Assembly (NCBI GenBank): GCA_028284125.1
Contig: JANQSI010000008.1
Coordinates: 248,001 to 312,000, forward strand
DNA length: 64,000 nucleotides
Direction of reading: 5' to 3'
Origin: Cyclobacteriaceae bacterium
GTDB taxonomy: Bacteria; Bacteroidota; Bacteroidia; Cytophagales; Cyclobacteriaceae
The notes beneath the pieces are model-generated. The model did not search any database. It saw nothing but the letters and a program-made list of their open reading frames with translations, and was not told where the DNA came from. This document shows positions 50,120-60,020 of the stretch, one piece after another; position 1 is the stretch's first letter, and every line of letters starts with the position of its first letter. The translations under genes and the position numbers were made by a program.

Positions 50120-51550
50120 TTATAGTTCGCCTCTTCTTTTAACCAACTCTGCTTTTATTTCCTTCGCTCGTTCTTCCGAGAGACTGTATTTCCACATGAC
50201 TACTATTGCGAGTCCGGCAGTGACTGCTGGGATGATGATATCTGCGATTCTAAGATTGGTCATGGTTTCAGTACTTTGAACTGCTGCATTTTGATCAAAC
50301 CCAACCAGTTTCAAGACCAATCCACCCAGTACCAAAGCGAGTGCTTGTCCCAACTTCACCATCCACCAATAGATGGCTCCAAATGTTCCTTCTTTTCTTG
50401 GCATGCCATTGTTCAATTCATCCAGATCACAAACATCTGCCGTCATACTCATCATGAGTGTGAACAATCCACCTAAACCAAACGCCATCAATGGAACAGG
50501 CATGAAAATCAGCCAAGGGTTGGCTGGGTTGAAGCCCCACCATTTCAGGATATAACCAATAATTGAAATGACGGTAGAAATAATAAAAGCTTTTCGCTTT
50601 CCAAACTTGTTGGACAACCATGAAATAATTGGAATTACTAGAAATGCCGTGATAATGGCTGTTACAGTGGAGAACCACGCAGGCCAGTTTCCTGCATCTC
50701 CAAAGCTTCCGTTGAACATGTAGAAAACAATAATGAAATAGCTAAATGATGCTACAAGCTGGAATCCGTTGAAAACTAAAAATGTCGCACCGCATAATCG
50801 TAAAAAGGGCACATTTTTCACCGCTTCTTTAATTCCTTTGAATAAATCGGTGAGATTGGAGAAGAGTGTTTTCCAGGTAATCTTAGCTCTGTTCTCCATA
50901 TGAGCTGAGTCAATTCCTTTACAAAATAGAGCAGGCAATACTCCCAGCAAGAGACAAATACCTCCAACATAGATCGAGAGCTGCCTGACACCTACTGCTT
51001 GGGATTCAAACAAATTTGGATTGGCAATAAGCACCCAGAACCAAGGAACAATCATCCAGGCGATTTGTCCGATGATGTTTGCAAACGCCATCAACCTGGT
51101 TCGTTCGTTATAATCAGAAGTCATTTCATAGCCTAAGCCCACCAGTGGGGTCGCAAACATGGTGTTTCCAACCAGGAAAACCATTGACATGATCAGGAAG
51201 TACCAGAAGTTGTAGGTCTGCGAGTTAGTTTCATCCAATTGCCACAGGAGGATAAAGAAGATTCCACTTAAAATGGCACCAATAAATATGTAAGGTCTTC
51301 TTCGACCATATTTCGAGTTGGTGTTGTCAGAAATGAATCCCATAATTGGGTCCGTGATCGCATCAAAAATCCTTGGTAATCCTCCTAATAAACCAGCCAG
51401 GAAAGGGTCCATTCCAAAGGCTGTGAGAAGGAAAAACATGAAAATAGCTAGCGATCCAGGTAGGAGGTTAAGCACCAAATGCCCTGCACCGAATGCTGAT
51501 TTTTGAAGTACCGGGACTTTATCTTTTGCTGCGGTTTTGTATTGTGACAT
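50120..51550 (-). CDS. MFS sugar transporter, GPH (glycoside-cation symporter) type
   Basis: 476 aa with about 12 transmembrane helices. The GPH signature region is present: DPFLAGLLGGLPRIFDAITD, then PIMGFISDNTNSKYGRRRPY, followed by the conserved YNERTRL loop. It would bring glucosides or short oligosaccharides across the inner membrane with a cation, probably Na+ or H+. It is placed between GH30 (2-bp gap upstream) and the leaderless GH17 (16-bp gap), which points to laminari-oligosaccharides or gentiobiose-type products as cargo. Confidence 0.9.
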   Translation of the reverse strand: MSQYKTAAKDKVPVLQKSAFGAGHLVLNLLPGSLAIFMFFLLTAFGMDPFLAGLLGGLPRIFDAITDPIMGFISDNTNSKYGRRRPYIFIGAILSGIFFILLWQLDETNSQTYNFWYFLIMSMVFLVGNTMFATPLVGLGYEMTSDYNERTRLMAFANIIGQIAWMIVPWFWVLIANPNLFESQAVGVRQLSIYVGGICLLLGVLPALFCKGIDSAHMENRAKITWKTLFSNLTDLFKGIKEAVKNVPFLRLCGATFLVFNGFQLVASFSYFIIVFYMFNGSFGDAGNWPAWFSTVTAIITAFLVIPIISWLSNKFGKRKAFIISTVISIIGYILKWWGFNPANPWLIFMPVPLMAFGLGGLFTLMMSMTADVCDLDELNNGMPRKEGTFGAIYWWMVKLGQALALVLGGLVLKLVGFDQNAAVQSTETMTNLRIADIIIPAVTAGLAIVVMWKYSLSEERAKEIKAELVKRRGEL

Positions 51551-51552
51551 GA

Positions 51553-53043
51553 TTAGGTGTTTTGGTTGTTTATTACTATGGTTTGGATAGCCTTTGGACT
51601 AATGGAGAGATCGGTAGTCTGGTTGTTTAGGGTGAGAGAAAATTGTTTTGTCTCCTCTTCTTGATTGAAAACCACTATGGCAATGGAGCCGTCAGGGTTT
51701 TCTGCGGCAGTAACCATTAATGCATCGTCTGTATTTTCTATTCCGATAACCTCAGCTTGTGGTCTGATGTATTTACTAAAATGAACGAGCACATAATAGA
51801 TAGGGGTGAAGTAGACTTCATCTTTTCCCGGATCTACGATTACCGGAGCAACACACCAATTCTCGAACCAGTTAGGGCCGCCTTGGGTATCCAGCACCAT
51901 GTTCCAATCCACCCATCCATCGACCCAATTGTTCAGGCAACCAATAATGTCTCTTGCGTATCGGAAAGTTGGGACATACTTTGGATGAAGATGTTTTTGA
52001 TCAGCCGGTGCCCAATCCCATCCCCAATCTGTAGCTTCTTTGCTCCAATACCAGTCATCGTCTTGCCATTTAGGCACTTCAGCATCTACACAAGCTTCGG
52101 TTTGTAGCAAATATTTGTCAGGTGCTTTTTCATGTGCATATTGTAATGCTTCTGGAAAGTAGTCGTAAGTACTCTCGTACCAGTGAATGGCCGTTCCGGC
52201 ATAATACTTTGAGGAAGCTTCATCCTTGAACATGACGTCCACCCATTCTTTCAGTCCTTCTCGGTTTTGATCGTATCCGAGAATTTTGACTTCACCTTTT
52301 CCGTCTGCTTCTAGTTTTGGTCCCAGGTAGTTCTGCACAAAATCGGTCATTTCTTCTGGCGTGTAGTGCATGCTTTCCCAGTTGTTGCCATTTCCATGAG
52401 GCTCGTTTTCAACCGTTAATCCCCAGATATCAATTCCTTCTTCTCGGTAAGCGTCGATGTATTTAGAGAAAAACAAGGCCCATGTATCATAATATTCCGG
52501 CAGAAGTTTGCCTCCAACCCAGTCATTATTGTCTTTCATCCAGGGTGGGGCAGTCCAGGGTGAAGCGAAAATTTTAAATCCGTCTTCAGACGCTTGCATT
52601 GCATCTTTGATCATCGGGATCAGATCATCCATGTCCTCTTGAATGGAAAAGTCTTTTAGCTCCTTGTCAGGGTTAGGTGTATAGGAATAATTGCTCAAGG
52701 AAAAGTCACATGAGTTCATGTGTGTCCGAGTCAACGAATAATTGGCGCCCTCTTTGCCGAAATAGGCTTGTAGGATTTTTTGGCGATTTTCGTCACTTAA
52801 TTGGTTAAGTAGATAGGCAGAAGATTCGGTGAATGCTCCTCCAAAGCCTGTAATGGTTTGAAATCGTTGTTCAGGAAGCAGTTTAATACTTGACTTCTCT
52901 TCTGAGGAAATAAATTCAGTCAGCTTCTCTAGTTTATTGCCATTTGCTGCTGTTTCATAAACTTCTACAGAAAGTTCATTTTTAGGAGAACATGCGATAC
53001 TCATGGCAATCAGAATTATTAAATATTTATTTCCTCTAAGCAT
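51553..53043 (-). CDS. GH30-family glucosidase/glucanase lipoprotein
   Basis: 496 aa with a lipoprotein signal (LIILIAMSIAC, lipobox SIAC). A TIM barrel plus side beta-domain (last about 90 aa, IAIVVFNQEEETKQFSLTLN). Acid/base Glu about 213 in LTVENEPHGN and nucleophile Glu about 316 in LLQTEACVDAE. The opening FQTITGFGGAFTESSAYLL is typical of GH30. In laminarin clusters GH30 usually removes beta-1,6-linked side chains, exo-acting; subfamily 1 or 3 cannot be decided by eye. Ten bp after the GH17 lipoprotein gene. Confidence 0.9.
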   Translation of the reverse strand: MLRGNKYLIILIAMSIACSPKNELSVEVYETAANGNKLEKLTEFISSEEKSSIKLLPEQRFQTITGFGGAFTESSAYLLNQLSDENRQKILQAYFGKEGANYSLTRTHMNSCDFSLSNYSYTPNPDKELKDFSIQEDMDDLIPMIKDAMQASEDGFKIFASPWTAPPWMKDNNDWVGGKLLPEYYDTWALFFSKYIDAYREEGIDIWGLTVENEPHGNGNNWESMHYTPEEMTDFVQNYLGPKLEADGKGEVKILGYDQNREGLKEWVDVMFKDEASSKYYAGTAIHWYESTYDYFPEALQYAHEKAPDKYLLQTEACVDAEVPKWQDDDWYWSKEATDWGWDWAPADQKHLHPKYVPTFRYARDIIGCLNNWVDGWVDWNMVLDTQGGPNWFENWCVAPVIVDPGKDEVYFTPIYYVLVHFSKYIRPQAEVIGIENTDDALMVTAAENPDGSIAIVVFNQEEETKQFSLTLNNQTTDLSISPKAIQTIVINNQNT

Positions 53044-53054
53044 AAATGATTGAT

Positions 53055-54341
53055 TTATTCAGTAACCTCCAACTCTGGCTTTAATGGTGGATCGAGCGCT
53101 GCATCGATTACTTCAGCCCTGTTTCCACCGTATGTTTTTTCAACTGGATTGCCACTTCGGGAAAGGCCTTCAAATGCTCCTGCATCAACTAAATCCCAAA
53201 GGGCGTATTTTGCTTTTCCTTCTTCAGTAAAAAGTCCAAAGTGGTTTTCAGAACCGTTCGCATTGCTTGCATCTTTCCATGGTTCATTGAAAGCTTCGAA
53301 ATAGAAACAGGAAATTTTCTCTGAATTGGTCCACTCACGCATTAATTGATAATAGAGACCTTCTTTAAACTCATCCGTCGCATTGGAGCCTGTCGGACCA
53401 TAATGACCGTTCGAAACACTTGCCCAGCCTGTTTCGCCGATATGAATGGGTTTTTCCACTCCTAAACTGGTCATGTAGCTCTTGACTTTCTCATATTGAG
53501 CAATAGCAAAATCTCGAGACCTTTCCATTGCTTTTTTGATTCTTTCTTCTTTGGGCAGATCTTGCTCTTCCTCTGTTACACCCCAAAACTCCGGATTGTA
53601 GTGTGTGTTATGCATCGGATACGTATGCATGGAGATGTAGTCAACAGCTTTTATCAAATTTTCTAAATCCTCCACATGGTATTCAGGATCACCACCACCC
53701 CAAGAGGCGAAATCATCTGAGCTTGTGATCCAAAGTTCCTTAGGTAATTGTCCTTTTGACTTTAACTCCTGTAAATGAGTGACCCACCTTAAGATCACTT
53801 CTGGTTGGACGTAGTAGGAGGTTGCCCACTTGACCATTGCTTCGTTCCCAACAGCAATTACTTTAACAATATCCGGATATTGATTTGCTAATTCAACTGC
53901 TCTTGCTATTTCGGCCTCATTTGCCTCGCTTTCGACATTATGATCCGGTTCAAGATCTGTCCAGGCGTTTTTGCAATCAATCCAGGCACCTAACATCACA
54001 TACATTTCGAAACCTGGTTGTTCCTGCTTGAGTTGGCTTATAGCCTTCAATACATTTGATGCATGTGCTAGCTTAACGTTGTAGGTTCGAAGGATTTTGA
54101 CACCCATCGCTGACAGAAGCTTCATGTCCTCTTTTAGTTGATCGAGGGTGGGCTGAATGTCGCGTGATGTTTGTCTATAGCCTCCATATGAGATTGCCTG
54201 ATATTCAGGATTGCCTAAAATGTCCTTGGCAGTCATATTGTATTGGGATTGCATTGGTTGTTCACTTTTTTCATTTTGACCACAAGAAAATACAAGTACT
54301 AATAAAATCACTAGGGGTACTATGTTCCATCTTGTTTTCAT
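53055..54341 (-). CDS. GH17-family endo-beta-1,3-glucanase lipoprotein
   Basis: 428 aa, lipoprotein signal LLVLVFSC. GH17 catalytic residues: Glu about 165 in VGNEAMVKW and Glu about 301 in HIGETGWASVS. Segments VKILRTYNVKLAHASN and AVDYISMHTYPMH fit the barrel strands. It would cut beta-1,3-glucan at the surface or in the periplasm. It is longer than the cytoplasmic GH17 in the same operon, with insertions around LPKEERIKKAMERSRDFA, and the two share only the fold and catalytic motifs at a glance. Six bp after the phosphorylase gene. Confidence 0.89.
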   Translation of the reverse strand: MKTRWNIVPLVILLVLVFSCGQNEKSEQPMQSQYNMTAKDILGNPEYQAISYGGYRQTSRDIQPTLDQLKEDMKLLSAMGVKILRTYNVKLAHASNVLKAISQLKQEQPGFEMYVMLGAWIDCKNAWTDLEPDHNVESEANEAEIARAVELANQYPDIVKVIAVGNEAMVKWATSYYVQPEVILRWVTHLQELKSKGQLPKELWITSSDDFASWGGGDPEYHVEDLENLIKAVDYISMHTYPMHNTHYNPEFWGVTEEEQDLPKEERIKKAMERSRDFAIAQYEKVKSYMTSLGVEKPIHIGETGWASVSNGHYGPTGSNATDEFKEGLYYQLMREWTNSEKISCFYFEAFNEPWKDASNANGSENHFGLFTEEGKAKYALWDLVDAGAFEGLSRSGNPVEKTYGGNRAEVIDAALDPPLKPELEVTE

Positions 54342-54347
54342 AACCTT

Positions 54348-57300
54348 TTATTTTAAATGGGTCTTGTTTATGTCGACCTTGATGCTTTGGATTTCTCCTG
54401 TTCTTTTAAAGAGGTGTTTGCTTATGTTTTCACTAAGCTCCAAACCAGTTTGTATGTTGGAGTCACCGTCCAGGTACTGTACTTCCACACAGTCTTTGTC
54501 TGAAACATTATAAATCACAGGGACTTGGCAGTAGGTAAATGCCAAGGTGTTTTTGATCAACGAGATCGATCGCCTGTTTTGTTTGATGTCAACATATTCA
54601 AACGTTGCAGGCTCTTTCAGGAATTCACCGATTCTCAGAAGGAATGGATTGAATTGGATAGCGCCATTCTTCACAATCACGCCTAATTCACCCATTCGAC
54701 TTAAGATATCTTCTTTTACCTGACCGGTCATTCCTGGTTGCTGGACTCCTTTTCCCATCGGTGTATGAGAGTAAGGATCAGTAGGGAAGGCTCCATATAA
54801 TTCAGGTGATTTGTGAACGCCTATACCTTCATTGATTTCATAATAATGTTCTAAGAGACGACCAATTATTTCATCGGATTGTCCTTCTTCAACTGCTTTT
54901 AGACAGCATTCTTCAACTGCAAGCAGCAATTTGGAAACCATGTGCCAATAGATAGATCCAAGTCCTTCGTAACCGAAGAAGGTTCCCGAGCGACCTGTGA
55001 AAGCCTTGTGATTAAACACATCCTCGAAGATCTTAAGCACTTCTTCATGTCCTTCATCAGAACCATTGGATAAGTCCTCCAAGGCATTTTCAAGATCCGC
55101 AGCATTTTTGAAATCCCCATTGAAGTGATACAGACCATTGACATCACATTCGATGATCCTTTTGTCTCCGTCTTCTATTAATTGCTTTAGCAGTGGGGAT
55201 TTCTCTACTTTCTCTTTTGGAATATTGTTTTTCTGCAAAAATCCAGGCAAATCCTTGTTCGGGTAGAGGAGATAACTGTACTGATCTTCTCTGAACAGTT
55301 TGCTTTCTTTCATTGCATCCAATACAGAAAGGCAGTCTTCCGAAGACAGATACCCTGAACTAAGTGCTGCCACTTGGCCCTCAAGCATTTCATCCAACCT
55401 AGAAATTGAGATTTTATCGTCATGAATTGTGATGAGATTGTAGGCATGATACATATCATCATCACGCATATTCGTATCAATTGTATGATCGAGATACGCT
55501 AAGGTCAGATTTGTGAAGGATGAGATTTCTTTAAGCGAAATGGACTTTTTCTTCCCAGAAAAGGACTGCTTATAAATTTGATTGCGGTAATTCGATCCGG
55601 CGATTCCAAGTCGATCCAGAATTTGCTTTCGCTGTTTATCGGAAATACTTTTTTCGAGTAAAACCTGATTTTCTTGTAGCGATTCGTTGACTTCTGTGAA
55701 AAACAAATGAAGCTCTTCAGAAATTGCTACTTCTTTCCCTTCTGCATCATTAGCCAGTAAGTTTTCAAGGAATGAGAAGAAACGCCTTAGATAAAATAGT
55801 GTGACCATTGAGACACCATTTCCAACCAATGCATTGTTAGCATCATTCCATTCTGGTCTTTGCGTATTTAGCCATATACCTGCTCCGGGAACAAAGTTGG
55901 ACAGTTTGGCGAGTGCGGTAGCCAAGATTTTCTCAACAAAGTTTACATGATGGATCTTCTCGTTTTGGTTAAGAAGCAGCGCACCATCAGAGCCAATATC
56001 TTCTCTTCTTTTACGAATTTCCTGATCGAGGCTATCATTAAAATCAATCGTATCTTTCGGATCTTTCAGAAGGTCTTCGTAAGACTTGATTTCGTACGGA
56101 ACATCTGCATAAACGAAGTGTTCCCAATCAAAAAGATTGAAGAGCTTATTTGGATAATGATCCTGTGCGAATTCAAGGAACTTCAGCAGATAGATGATCT
56201 GGTGGTCTCCCCAATATCCAATGTAAGACCAAGGATCATCTGCTTCAATTGTTTCCCAATCAAAACCATCTTTTGTGACTCGGTAAGGATTGTAACCATC
56301 AAACGTGCTTGCGTTCAAGAACTTGAGAATCATGTTCTCAACGAACTCAGGGTAAGAAATTCCTAGTGCCTCCCAGTTTTGGAAAATGTCTCGCCAGTTT
56401 CCTTCATAGTCAAGCACTTTGGATCCGTCTATTTCATTTCTTGTGTTGATGGAAAACCTATTCCATGGACGACTTGGGTCTCCGTGTCTTCGGCTAAACT
56501 TCAATGGAAGGTACTCCAATGCAAGCCGCACGAAATCCTTATCCTCACTATTGACTACCGCTTTTTTGAACTCGACAAATGAGAAGGTTTCAGGTAATTC
56601 GTCCAGTATAGCTTGTCCGTTTTTATATGCTTTTTTGTTGGCAATCCACAAGTAATTATTGAAATCCCACTTTTCAATTTGGTAGTTATTATCGAAAATA
56701 CCACCTCGCATGATGTTGAAGAGCGTGTTTGAATAATGGCGGGCATTTCGTCGTTTATCGGCTGTCATTTGAAGGCCATCAGAAGCGTAAACCAAATTGA
56801 CCAGTTTTTGACATCCCAACTCGATATCGTTCGCAACTTCATCCCATAATCCAGGTTCTGTTACTATTTTTTTTGAGATTTCAGCAATTGATGAGGCTCC
56901 CTGATTCACATTGGCAATGAGCATCCAGGTTTTTTCTTCATGAGCATTGAGTGACAACTCTTGTACAGAAAAATAGGCTCCCTTTTCAGCCTTAACGTCA
57001 AGCTCAGTAGTTAGGTCTTGTTCATTTCTGAAAGCTTCAAGCTGATTTGAGCATAGCAAATATGTGGGTTCGTTTAATCCCAGCGACCAGACAATGTTTG
57101 CTTTTAGCGCTTCGCTTGGTTCTGCACGGTCAACGATGATCGCGCTTAGTGCATAAATACCTAATCCGCTTTTCGGATCAAGCTCATTTCTTTTATAGGC
57201 GGTGACTAGATTGCTTCTTATGGATTGGGTGTCTGCACCAACTCCATGTGGCATAATATTTTGGATTCCGTCCAGAATTTTTACCTGAACTTCGTCATAG

Positions 57301-57782
57301 GTGGTGTTTATGATCCAGCTTTTTCTAACGAAACCAAATTTGTCGCTAGAACTCCACTGGTATCTGAATGTCAATCCAAGATCGTGGTTTATTTCTTCAA
57401 ATATGATCTTGTTACCAAAAGCATTCTTGTAGATATTTCTTGAATACTTATTCAGCTTGGTATATCTATCTGAAAATGGTTCCCAGATTCGGGATTCACC
57501 ATTTTTTGATACCCAGAGAATGGTTTTGCTTCCAGTAGCATCGTATGATTCAGTGATCTTATCATCGGTAGAGTAGGGGAAAAGCGCATGATCAGCATCT
57601 TTTCTTCCGGCACTAAGACCTCCATTGCTCGATATAAACATCCAATGATCTGAATCACTAACGACGCTCATCAGAAAGGGACGCATCCGATCGTGATTGG
57701 AGATTTTGTAGTATTTCTCGCCATCGAAATCAATCGACTTCAGCGCTACTTCTTGCATTCGTGTTCCTTCTGCAACAACCAT
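54348..57782 (-). CDS. beta-1,3-glucan phosphorylase, GH149-like (GH94 clan)
   Basis: 1144 aa, no signal peptide, so cytoplasmic. The overall plan is clan GH-Q: an N-terminal beta-sandwich (to about 330), then a helical (alpha/alpha)6 barrel. The catalytic acid is probably the Asp about 645 in RPEWNDANNALVGNG, equivalent to the D-W-N-D motif of GH94. The length and the beta-glucan operon fit GH149 (beta-1,3-oligoglucan phosphorylases) better than cellobiose phosphorylase (about 800 aa). The reaction would be release of glucose-1-phosphate from laminari-oligosaccharides. Family placement is from memory; GH94 or GH161 are the alternatives. Confidence 0.72.
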   Translation of the reverse strand: MVVAEGTRMQEVALKSIDFDGEKYYKISNHDRMRPFLMSVVSDSDHWMFISSNGGLSAGRKDADHALFPYSTDDKITESYDATGSKTILWVSKNGESRIWEPFSDRYTKLNKYSRNIYKNAFGNKIIFEEINHDLGLTFRYQWSSSDKFGFVRKSWIINTTYDEVQVKILDGIQNIMPHGVGADTQSIRSNLVTAYKRNELDPKSGLGIYALSAIIVDRAEPSEALKANIVWSLGLNEPTYLLCSNQLEAFRNEQDLTTELDVKAEKGAYFSVQELSLNAHEEKTWMLIANVNQGASSIAEISKKIVTEPGLWDEVANDIELGCQKLVNLVYASDGLQMTADKRRNARHYSNTLFNIMRGGIFDNNYQIEKWDFNNYLWIANKKAYKNGQAILDELPETFSFVEFKKAVVNSEDKDFVRLALEYLPLKFSRRHGDPSRPWNRFSINTRNEIDGSKVLDYEGNWRDIFQNWEALGISYPEFVENMILKFLNASTFDGYNPYRVTKDGFDWETIEADDPWSYIGYWGDHQIIYLLKFLEFAQDHYPNKLFNLFDWEHFVYADVPYEIKSYEDLLKDPKDTIDFNDSLDQEIRKRREDIGSDGALLLNQNEKIHHVNFVEKILATALAKLSNFVPGAGIWLNTQRPEWNDANNALVGNGVSMVTLFYLRRFFSFLENLLANDAEGKEVAISEELHLFFTEVNESLQENQVLLEKSISDKQRKQILDRLGIAGSNYRNQIYKQSFSGKKKSISLKEISSFTNLTLAYLDHTIDTNMRDDDMYHAYNLITIHDDKISISRLDEMLEGQVAALSSGYLSSEDCLSVLDAMKESKLFREDQYSYLLYPNKDLPGFLQKNNIPKEKVEKSPLLKQLIEDGDKRIIECDVNGLYHFNGDFKNAADLENALEDLSNGSDEGHEEVLKIFEDVFNHKAFTGRSGTFFGYEGLGSIYWHMVSKLLLAVEECCLKAVEEGQSDEIIGRLLEHYYEINEGIGVHKSPELYGAFPTDPYSHTPMGKGVQQPGMTGQVKEDILSRMGELGVIVKNGAIQFNPFLLRIGEFLKEPATFEYVDIKQNRRSISLIKNTLAFTYCQVPVIYNVSDKDCVEVQYLDGDSNIQTGLELSENISKHLFKRTGEIQSIKVDINKTHLK

Positions 57783-57824
57783 GTATGGGGTTGAATTTTT
57801 GGGTAGTTTATTTATTCAAGAATA

Positions 57825-57857
57825 AATCAAGCCGGGAAAAGGATTCCCGGCTTGATT
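57825..57857 (-). terminator. long hairpin between the glycan-binding protein and phosphorylase genes
   Basis: Perfect 14-bp inverted repeat AATCAAGCCGGGAA / TTCCCGGCTTGATT with a 5-nt loop, in the only gap of more than 40 bp in the operon. On the minus strand it is followed by TATTCTT, a weak T-run. It may cause partial termination or stabilise the upstream mRNA. Confidence 0.6.
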
Positions 57858-57874
57858 AAGTTTACAGTCTTGAC

Positions 57875-59983
57875 TTATTTGTACAAGTAGATGTTATCAA
57901 CATATACTTCGTCAATGGTAGCAGCACCTGCAAGTATAAATTGAGCTAGATTGTCTCTGGTACTAGTGCCAATATTGAAATCTGCTATTGCAATGTCCAG
58001 GGAAATCCACATTCCACTTTGACCATCGGCAATGGCATTCGTATATTCAAAGGCATTTACTTCAACACCAGCGGCATGGTTAGACCATTTTGGATTCAGC
58101 ACTTGCCCAGCTGCGAATGCGTCTGTGATCCAATAATCGATATGGAAATGAGTAAAACTAGTAGCATCGAATGAATTTGCACTGAAATCTACTCCCCAGA
58201 ATCCTCCAACATCACCGAAGGTTACTTTCTTCATGTTGTTTCCATCAACCATCACATCTTCTACACTAGCGTCATCCCATGAAGTAGACCACTCACTTAC
58301 GGTAACACTTGTATATGCATCACTGAAGAGAGAGATTACGTCTGCTGCAGCCTGTGTCGGTGCGGTAGGATTTGAGTCAGGTGTTGTGTCACCTCCACTT
58401 CCGCCTCCACTTCCACCTCCACTGCTAGTGTAGAGATAAATATTATCGACATATACAATATCCAAAGTTGCCGCTGAAGTGAGAATAAATTGAGCCAGGT
58501 TATCTCTAGTAGTTGTTCCTCCAAAACTTGAAATTTCAACGTCCAGAGAAACCCATGTACCACTTTGAGTATCACCAATTGCGTTCGTGTATTCAAAAGC
58601 ATTCACTTCAACACCAGCAGCATGGTTAGACCATTTTGGATTTAGCACTTGACCAGCTGCAAATTCATCAGCAATCCAGTAGTCCATATGGAAGTGAGTG
58701 TGTGCAGTAGCATCAAAAGCATTGCTGCTGAAATCCACTCCCAAGAATCCACCAACGTCTCCGAAGGTTACTTTTTTAATGAAGTTTCCAGCTACTACTT
58801 CAACATCTTCTTGGCTGGCATCATCCCACTCTGCAGACCAGGTGTCAACCATAACATCCGTATAAGTATCACTGAAAAGAGAAGTTACATCAGCGGCATC
58901 AACTGTAGGTGCAGCTGGAGCAGTAGTAGGAACTGGGGTAGGAGAGTCTATTTCTTCTAAAGCAATGTTATCCAATACGACAACTCCTGCTTCGCCCGCT
59001 AGATCAAAAAGCACTCGAATATCAGTATCGGCTTCAAAGCCAGAAATAGAAAACTCAGCTTCGTATCTATCCTCTGTTGTTGTTACGCTAATTGTTTCGA
59101 CGACAGCCTGGAAGTTTGTTCCACTTGCGCCACCATTTACTCCAATACCAGTGGTAAAGCTTCGGCTTACATCAGAAGAAGAATTGAAAGATAATTTGTA
59201 TGTCTTACCATTTTCAACTTCAACAACTTGACTTAAATTCACAACGAAAGGTTCGTTTGCGTTTGGAGTCTCAATGTTTACAATGAAGAAAGTATTGGTA
59301 CTTGCTGCTTCAGTTGGTACAGTACCATCTCCAAAGTTTACGAACCAAGGTTCAGTGCTACTTCCCTGGAAGTCGCCATTTGTAATTAGTCCTCCTGGGT
59401 ATCTAACTCTAACCGTTCTTGTCACTTGTGTGGCGGCATTTCCTGCAGCGTCGCTAACGTCATAAGTAATTACATAGGTACCTGCAGTTTGGGTATCTAC
59501 AGCATCACCACCTACCGTTACATTGTCAGTGATTTCGCCATCAACATTGTCATTTGCAGAGAAGCCAGGATCGGTGAATGTTCCTCCAAGTTCAACATCA
59601 ATGTCTGCATCTCCAGTCAAGGTAATCACTGGAGCTTCTTCATCCACAACCGGAGCAGGTAGCTCAACGGTTACAATTTGTGTGTTTTCGTCTGTTCCGC
59701 CCTCGTTAGTAGCGGTCAACGTAACTGAATAAGAATCACTTTCAGTATATGTGTGGGTGGGGCTTACTTCTGTGGAAGCCGTCTCATCTCCAAAATCCCA
59801 TACATAGCTTTCACCATCAGTAGAAGTATTTGTGAAAGTAACTACTCCCGTTTCATTGTTAACTGAAAAGGTAAAAGACGCTATCGGTGGATCTACTTCC
59901 TTATCATCGTTACAACTCATAACGAAAATCAAGGAGCCGAACACTACCATGAGCGTCGCTTGTAATAGTTTAGTTTTCATCAT
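57875..59983 (-). CDS. surface glycan-binding lipoprotein with PKD, Ig-like, CBM-like and duplicated C-terminal domains
   Basis: 702 aa, lipobox VMSC. Domains: PKD about 35-112 (YVWDFGDETAS, VSPTHTYTESDSYSVT); Ig/DUF5011-like 115-193 (ITLTGDADIDVELGGTFTDP); a CBM4/9-like jelly roll about 198-345 (NGDFQGSSTEPWFVNFGDG); Pro/Thr linker; then two near-identical domains of about 150 aa (365-512 and 538-702) joined by a Gly/Ser linker. Each repeat shares KKVTFGDVGGF, NPKWSNHAAGVEVNAFEYTN and a YVDNIYLY ending. It is likely to hold beta-glucan at the outer surface. It has no enzyme site. Confidence 0.82.
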   Translation of the reverse strand: MMKTKLLQATLMVVFGSLIFVMSCNDDKEVDPPIASFTFSVNNETGVVTFTNTSTDGESYVWDFGDETASTEVSPTHTYTESDSYSVTLTATNEGGTDENTQIVTVELPAPVVDEEAPVITLTGDADIDVELGGTFTDPGFSANDNVDGEITDNVTVGGDAVDTQTAGTYVITYDVSDAAGNAATQVTRTVRVRYPGGLITNGDFQGSSTEPWFVNFGDGTVPTEAASTNTFFIVNIETPNANEPFVVNLSQVVEVENGKTYKLSFNSSSDVSRSFTTGIGVNGGASGTNFQAVVETISVTTTEDRYEAEFSISGFEADTDIRVLFDLAGEAGVVVLDNIALEEIDSPTPVPTTAPAAPTVDAADVTSLFSDTYTDVMVDTWSAEWDDASQEDVEVVAGNFIKKVTFGDVGGFLGVDFSSNAFDATAHTHFHMDYWIADEFAAGQVLNPKWSNHAAGVEVNAFEYTNAIGDTQSGTWVSLDVEISSFGGTTTRDNLAQFILTSAATLDIVYVDNIYLYTSSGGGSGGGSGGDTTPDSNPTAPTQAAADVISLFSDAYTSVTVSEWSTSWDDASVEDVMVDGNNMKKVTFGDVGGFWGVDFSANSFDATSFTHFHIDYWITDAFAAGQVLNPKWSNHAAGVEVNAFEYTNAIADGQSGMWISLDIAIADFNIGTSTRDNLAQFILAGAATIDEVYVDNIYLYK

Positions 59984-60020
59984 TGTTTTACAGTTTTTAG
60001 ATTTAAGTTTTTTATTTTAA

